Shown here: piece by piece, positions 14,610 to 16,868 of the stretch
Layout: each line of letters starts with the position of its first letter
Position numbering within the stretch: the first letter of the stretch is position 1
Program-made: the position numbers and the translations under genes
Source of the DNA: Candidatus Omnitrophota bacterium
GTDB lineage: Bacteria; Omnitrophota; Gorgyraeia; Zapsychrales; Zapsychraceae
Assembly (NCBI GenBank): GCA_029567025.1
Contig: JAKQLT010000235.1
Span: forward strand, 1-16,868
Direction of reading: 5' to 3'
Length of the DNA stretch: 16,868 bases
Notes under the pieces: model-generated
Seen by the model: only the letters and a program-made list of their open reading frames with translations
What the model was told of the DNA's origin: nothing
The model's database searches: none

Positions 14610-15968
14610 TTAACGGACAATATCGCCAGGCTGGATTTTTTTCATTTGCTCTTTAATATCCGCCGCAGAAATATCTTTCCTAACCTGAATGACTTCAACA
14701 CGGGCGATATAATCCGCGCCGTGATAAATGGTTAAAGTCTCACCAATCTTAACACCATCCGATTCTCCGATACTTACAATAATAAAATTATTACTTTCAT
14801 TAACGCTTAGCACTTTCCCTTGATACCCCGCGACTTGCGTTGTGGGATTATACGGATCACGGCCCTGCAAAGACTCCACAACAATTGGCGGCAATTCAAT
14901 CCCGCTTAACACATTTGTCTGAGAAGAAGCTTTTTCACTTGTGTTTGTTTTGGGCGCTAAAGATTGCAATTCATCAAATTTATTTCCGACAAAACTATCA
15001 ACTTGGGATAATCGTCTTTCGATCCTTTCATTTTCTTGACGTAAATTTAAAATCGTTTTCTCTAAAGAAGTTTTTACACCGATTAATTCTTTAATTTGTT
15101 TGCGTAACGCGGTATTTTCATCATTTAACTGCACAGCACGATCGGTCACGTATTTTTTATTACTTCTAAACCGCGCCAGCTCTAAGGATAAGCTATTGAC
15201 AATCTCCATCTTATATTTCGCCTCTTGATCCAATTGATCTCGTTCTTTTTTAGCGCCGTCCAATTCTAATTGTAGATTCGCGTTGGCTTGACTTAACTCG
15301 ACAATCTTCATAGAGCTTTTTGAAATATCTTGTTTCAATTTCTGAATCTCAACTTCCAAAGTGGCTTTTTGACGAAGAATCGCGGCCCAATATTCATCTG
15401 TTCCCGCGGGAATATTCACATCGACTTTAGATTCACTTTTTACGGCCGTAACCGCAACTTCTTCTTTTTTCTCTTCTTTCTTTTCTTCAACAGCAACAGG
15501 CTGCGGCACAGGAACTTCTTTAATCACTTCTTTATAAACAATTTCTGTTTTTGGTTTTTCTTGCAGTTTCTTAACCAAATCGTCGCGTTCTTTTCTGGCC
15601 TCATCCAAACGTTGTTTCATCTTTTCGCTTGATTCTTGAGCGGCGGACAATTTCTTTTGATTGTCTTGCGCATCTGCCTCTAAACTTTTTACCTTTTTCT
15701 CAAAATCCTGGCGTTCTTTGTTAAGACTATCCACCGAAACTTTTAATTTTTTTATTTCTTCCTGATATTGAGCTTCCGCAGATTTAAGATCGCGAATCTG
15801 ACCTAAATATTTTTTCGTTTCTTCTTCGAGAGATTGGACTTGCGTTTGAAGGGTATTACGCTCGGCCTGAATTTTATTTTTATCCATCAAGACCATACCA
15901 GCAAATAACAAAGTAAAAACTAATAATCCAATAAGAATATAAATACTTTGTCGAGCAATCTTTGACAT
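14610..15968 (-). CDS. Membrane-anchored coiled-coil envelope protein with a C-terminal beta domain, function unknown
   Basis: 452 residues, family not recognised. Seen: an uncleaved N-terminal membrane helix at about 9-28; a first coiled coil at about 30-137; a charged linker (EVPVPQPVAVEEKKEEKKEE region, 151-170) rich in Pro, Glu and Lys; a short DEYWAAIL segment (191-198); a second coiled coil at about 198-328; a Ser/Thr/Pro linker; and a C-terminal domain at about 380-452 (GKVLSVNESNNFIIVSIG, then DGVKIGETLTIYHG and KIQPGDIVR). That last domain resembles small SH3-like or FlgT-C-like barrels. The layout suggests an inner-membrane anchor with a long rod crossing the periplasm. A GGAG 5 nt before the ATG gives a solid ribosome binding site. 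A LacI-type gene follows 26 nt downstream. Confidence 0.8.
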   Translation of the reverse strand: MSKIARQSIYILIGLLVFTLLFAGMVLMDKNKIQAERNTLQTQVQSLEEETKKYLGQIRDLKSAEAQYQEEIKKLKVSVDSLNKERQDFEKKVKSLEADAQDNQKKLSAAQESSEKMKQRLDEARKERDDLVKKLQEKPKTEIVYKEVIKEVPVPQPVAVEEKKEEKKEEVAVTAVKSESKVDVNIPAGTDEYWAAILRQKATLEVEIQKLKQDISKSSMKIVELSQANANLQLELDGAKKERDQLDQEAKYKMEIVNSLSLELARFRSNKKYVTDRAVQLNDENTALRKQIKELIGVKTSLEKTILNLRQENERIERRLSQVDSFVGNKFDELQSLAPKTNTSEKASSQTNVLSGIELPPIVVESLQGRDPYNPTTQVAGYQGKVLSVNESNNFIIVSIGESDGVKIGETLTIYHGADYIARVEVIQVRKDISAADIKEQMKKIQPGDIVR

Positions 15969-16007
15969 AAAAACTCCATGATTGTGTTAAGAAAACCAGC
16001 AATTATG

Positions 16008-16078
16008 AATATAACAAACTCTCTAATCTTATACAAGAATAAAACCAATTTTTTATTTTCTCAAATCGCAAACGATTT
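16008..16078 (-). promoter_or_regulatory. Possible promoter and upstream palindrome of the coiled-coil/LacI unit
   Basis: Minus strand: TTGTAT (-35, 16036-16031, weak), a 17-nt spacer and TATATT (-10, 16013-16008, close to consensus), giving a leader of about 30-40 nt. About 27 nt further upstream lies AAATCG-CAAA-CGATTT (16063-16078), a perfect 6-bp inverted repeat with a 4-nt centre. It could be an operator for the LacI-family product of the same unit, or a minor hairpin. The other bases of the 197-nt gap show no further feature. Confidence 0.45.
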
Positions 16079-16084
16079 TTGGCC

Positions 16085-16121
16085 TAAAAAATAAAAAATC
16101 AGCCGAGTATACCAGCTGATT
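16085..16121 (-). terminator. Rho-independent terminator after the lipoprotein gene
   Basis: AATCAGC (16097-16103) and GCTGATT (16115-16121) form a perfect 7-bp stem with an 11-nt loop. On the minus strand the stem is followed by TTTTTATTTTTT-type sequence (16096-16085). It lies 45 nt after the stop of the gene entering from the right and separates it from the coiled-coil unit. Confidence 0.8.
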
Positions 16122-16165
16122 AATAAATATATAAAATATTGTTATTTAATTATTAAATTATCTTA

Positions 16166-16868
16166 TTATTCAAAACGAATATCATCTAAATAAAAAATGC
16201 AAGTCTCTGGATTAACGCGTGTATTAGTTGCCCAGCCAAAACCTCCGCTAATATAACTCAAATTACGTCCTCTTAAATCAATGGTATATTCGCGCCATTC
16301 ATTCGTCAAAATGACCGGCCCCATAGTGATTTTCGCTGAATCAGAAAAATCCCCCATAATCCCTCCAACAATAAACTCCTCAATCTGTTCACCGCCTTTT
16401 TCACCCTTAGCCCAAAAAACAAGTTTTTGCGCACCGGTTAAATTAAAACCGCCTTTACGATTTCCCCAATTATTAGGCGGATTTAACCAATAAATCCCAG
16501 ACCATCGCTGATCATTATTCGAACAAGCAATATCATAAATAATTTTAATACATGTTTCACCGGAATGACAATTGAGCATCCATCCATCTTGTAAAGACAA
16601 ACATTTTCCATCCGGCATAAAACCTGAAGGAATATAATGATTTTCGAAAGATGTTTTTTCTTTATAAACGTAAAACGGTTTAAAAGTTGCCTGCGGGATA
16701 ATCCCTTGTTCGTGTTGTTCAAAAGAAAAATTCTCTTGAACATTATTATTGATACTGCTTTCTTTTTCCTCAATAAGAATAACAGACGACGAAGAAGATT
16801 TATCTTTTTTTCTCGATGGATTAAGAGGATCTTCTGATGCGCATCCGAAACAAAAACATAAAAATAAT
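16166..16868 (-). CDS. Lipoprotein with a carbohydrate-binding-like C-terminal domain (5' end beyond right edge)
   Basis: The minus frame is open from the right edge to the stop at 16166, giving 233 visible residues; the start codon is outside. The first visible residues, LFLCFCFGCASED, read as the end of a lipoprotein signal peptide with the lipid-modified cysteine at visible residue 9. A Ser-rich low-complexity linker and an Asn/Gln/Glu-rich stretch follow. The C-terminal 120 residues look like a beta-sandwich: GGFNLTGAQKLVFWAKGEKG, then VGGIMGD, PVILTNEWREYTIDL and a closing IFYLDDIRFE. Such endings are typical of CBM11-like and galactose-binding-like domains. It is likely anchored in the inner or outer membrane and faces the periplasm or outside. 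Sugar binding is inferred. A shorter ATG start at 16618 would remove the lipobox and is rejected. Confidence 0.8.
   Translation of the reverse strand, partial: LFLCFCFGCASEDPLNPSRKKDKSSSSSVILIEEKESSINNNVQENFSFEQHEQGIIPQATFKPFYVYKEKTSFENHYIPSGFMPDGKCLSLQDGWMLNCHSGETCIKIIYDIACSNNDQRWSGIYWLNPPNNWGNRKGGFNLTGAQKLVFWAKGEKGGEQIEEFIVGGIMGDFSDSAKITMGPVILTNEWREYTIDLRGRNLSYISGGFGWATNTRVNPETCIFYLDDIRFE

Noticed and set aside
15330..15632. Phe- and Asn-rich 100-residue plus-strand frame
   Set aside because: Its composition is the reverse complement of Lys/Glu-rich coiled-coil codons; it is an antisense shadow.
16166..16618. Stand-alone 150-residue gene starting at the ATG at 16618
   Set aside because: The same frame stays open to the window edge and encodes a lipobox, so the ATG is internal to a larger gene.
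1..16868. CRISPR arrays, tRNA or rRNA genes, insertion sequences, phage genes
   Set aside because: Reading both strands showed no regularly spaced repeats, no cloverleaf-like segments, no transposase or phage motifs; nearly all sequence is accounted for by chromosomal genes.

Overview
This A+T-rich window looks chromosomal and comes from a diderm (Gram-negative-type) bacterium. It carries a Sec-exported beta-barrel protein ending in Phe, a lipobox lipoprotein and a membrane-anchored coiled-coil envelope protein. ThiH, the oxygen-sensitive radical-SAM tyrosine lyase, fits an anaerobic or microaerophilic life. The gene set and style (comEA/comEC behind leuS, small barrel proteins, lipoproteins with a sugar-binding-like domain) recall uncultured Omnitrophota (OP3). 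That is an impression from protein character, not a phylogenetic result.

Left third, all minus strand (right to left): a wHTH-nucleotidyltransferase (MNT) gene and a HEPN gene overlapping by 4 nt, an AdoMet-decarboxylase-like gene (speD), leuS, comEA, and comEC, which runs off the left edge. Textbook-like sigma-70 promoters lie before the MNT gene and before speD. The MNT/HEPN pair resembles a toxin-antitoxin module. The leuS leader holds an inverted array of a degenerate 7-nt phrase. ComEA and ComEC imply DNA uptake.

Middle: an outer-membrane barrel gene (minus) closed by a strong terminator lies divergent to a 71-residue XRE-type regulator (plus). Between them is a perfect CACCGTAT palindrome plus a third copy on the regulator's start codon, probably an operator. 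Downstream on the plus strand is a compact thiazole operon, thiS-thiG-thiH-thiF, with no TPP riboswitch, followed by a gene for an exported ankyrin-repeat protein.

Right third, minus strand: a partial lipoprotein with a carbohydrate-binding-like domain enters from the right edge and ends at a terminator. A coiled-coil inner-membrane-anchored protein comes next, then a LacI-family regulator 26 nt downstream, then mnmG (tRNA wobble modification) with its own promoter, and finally a VTT/TVP38-family membrane protein overlapping the mnmG end. The VTT gene converges on the ankyrin gene.

No rRNA, tRNA, transposase, CRISPR array or phage gene was seen. No stretch over 300 bases lacks a gene; the longest gap is about 197 bases (15969-16165). 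The parts least explained by known biology are the atypical SpeD, the MNT/HEPN pair with its fused DNA-binding domain, the coiled-coil/LacI pair, and the CACCGTAT operator shared by a small regulator and an outer-membrane protein.
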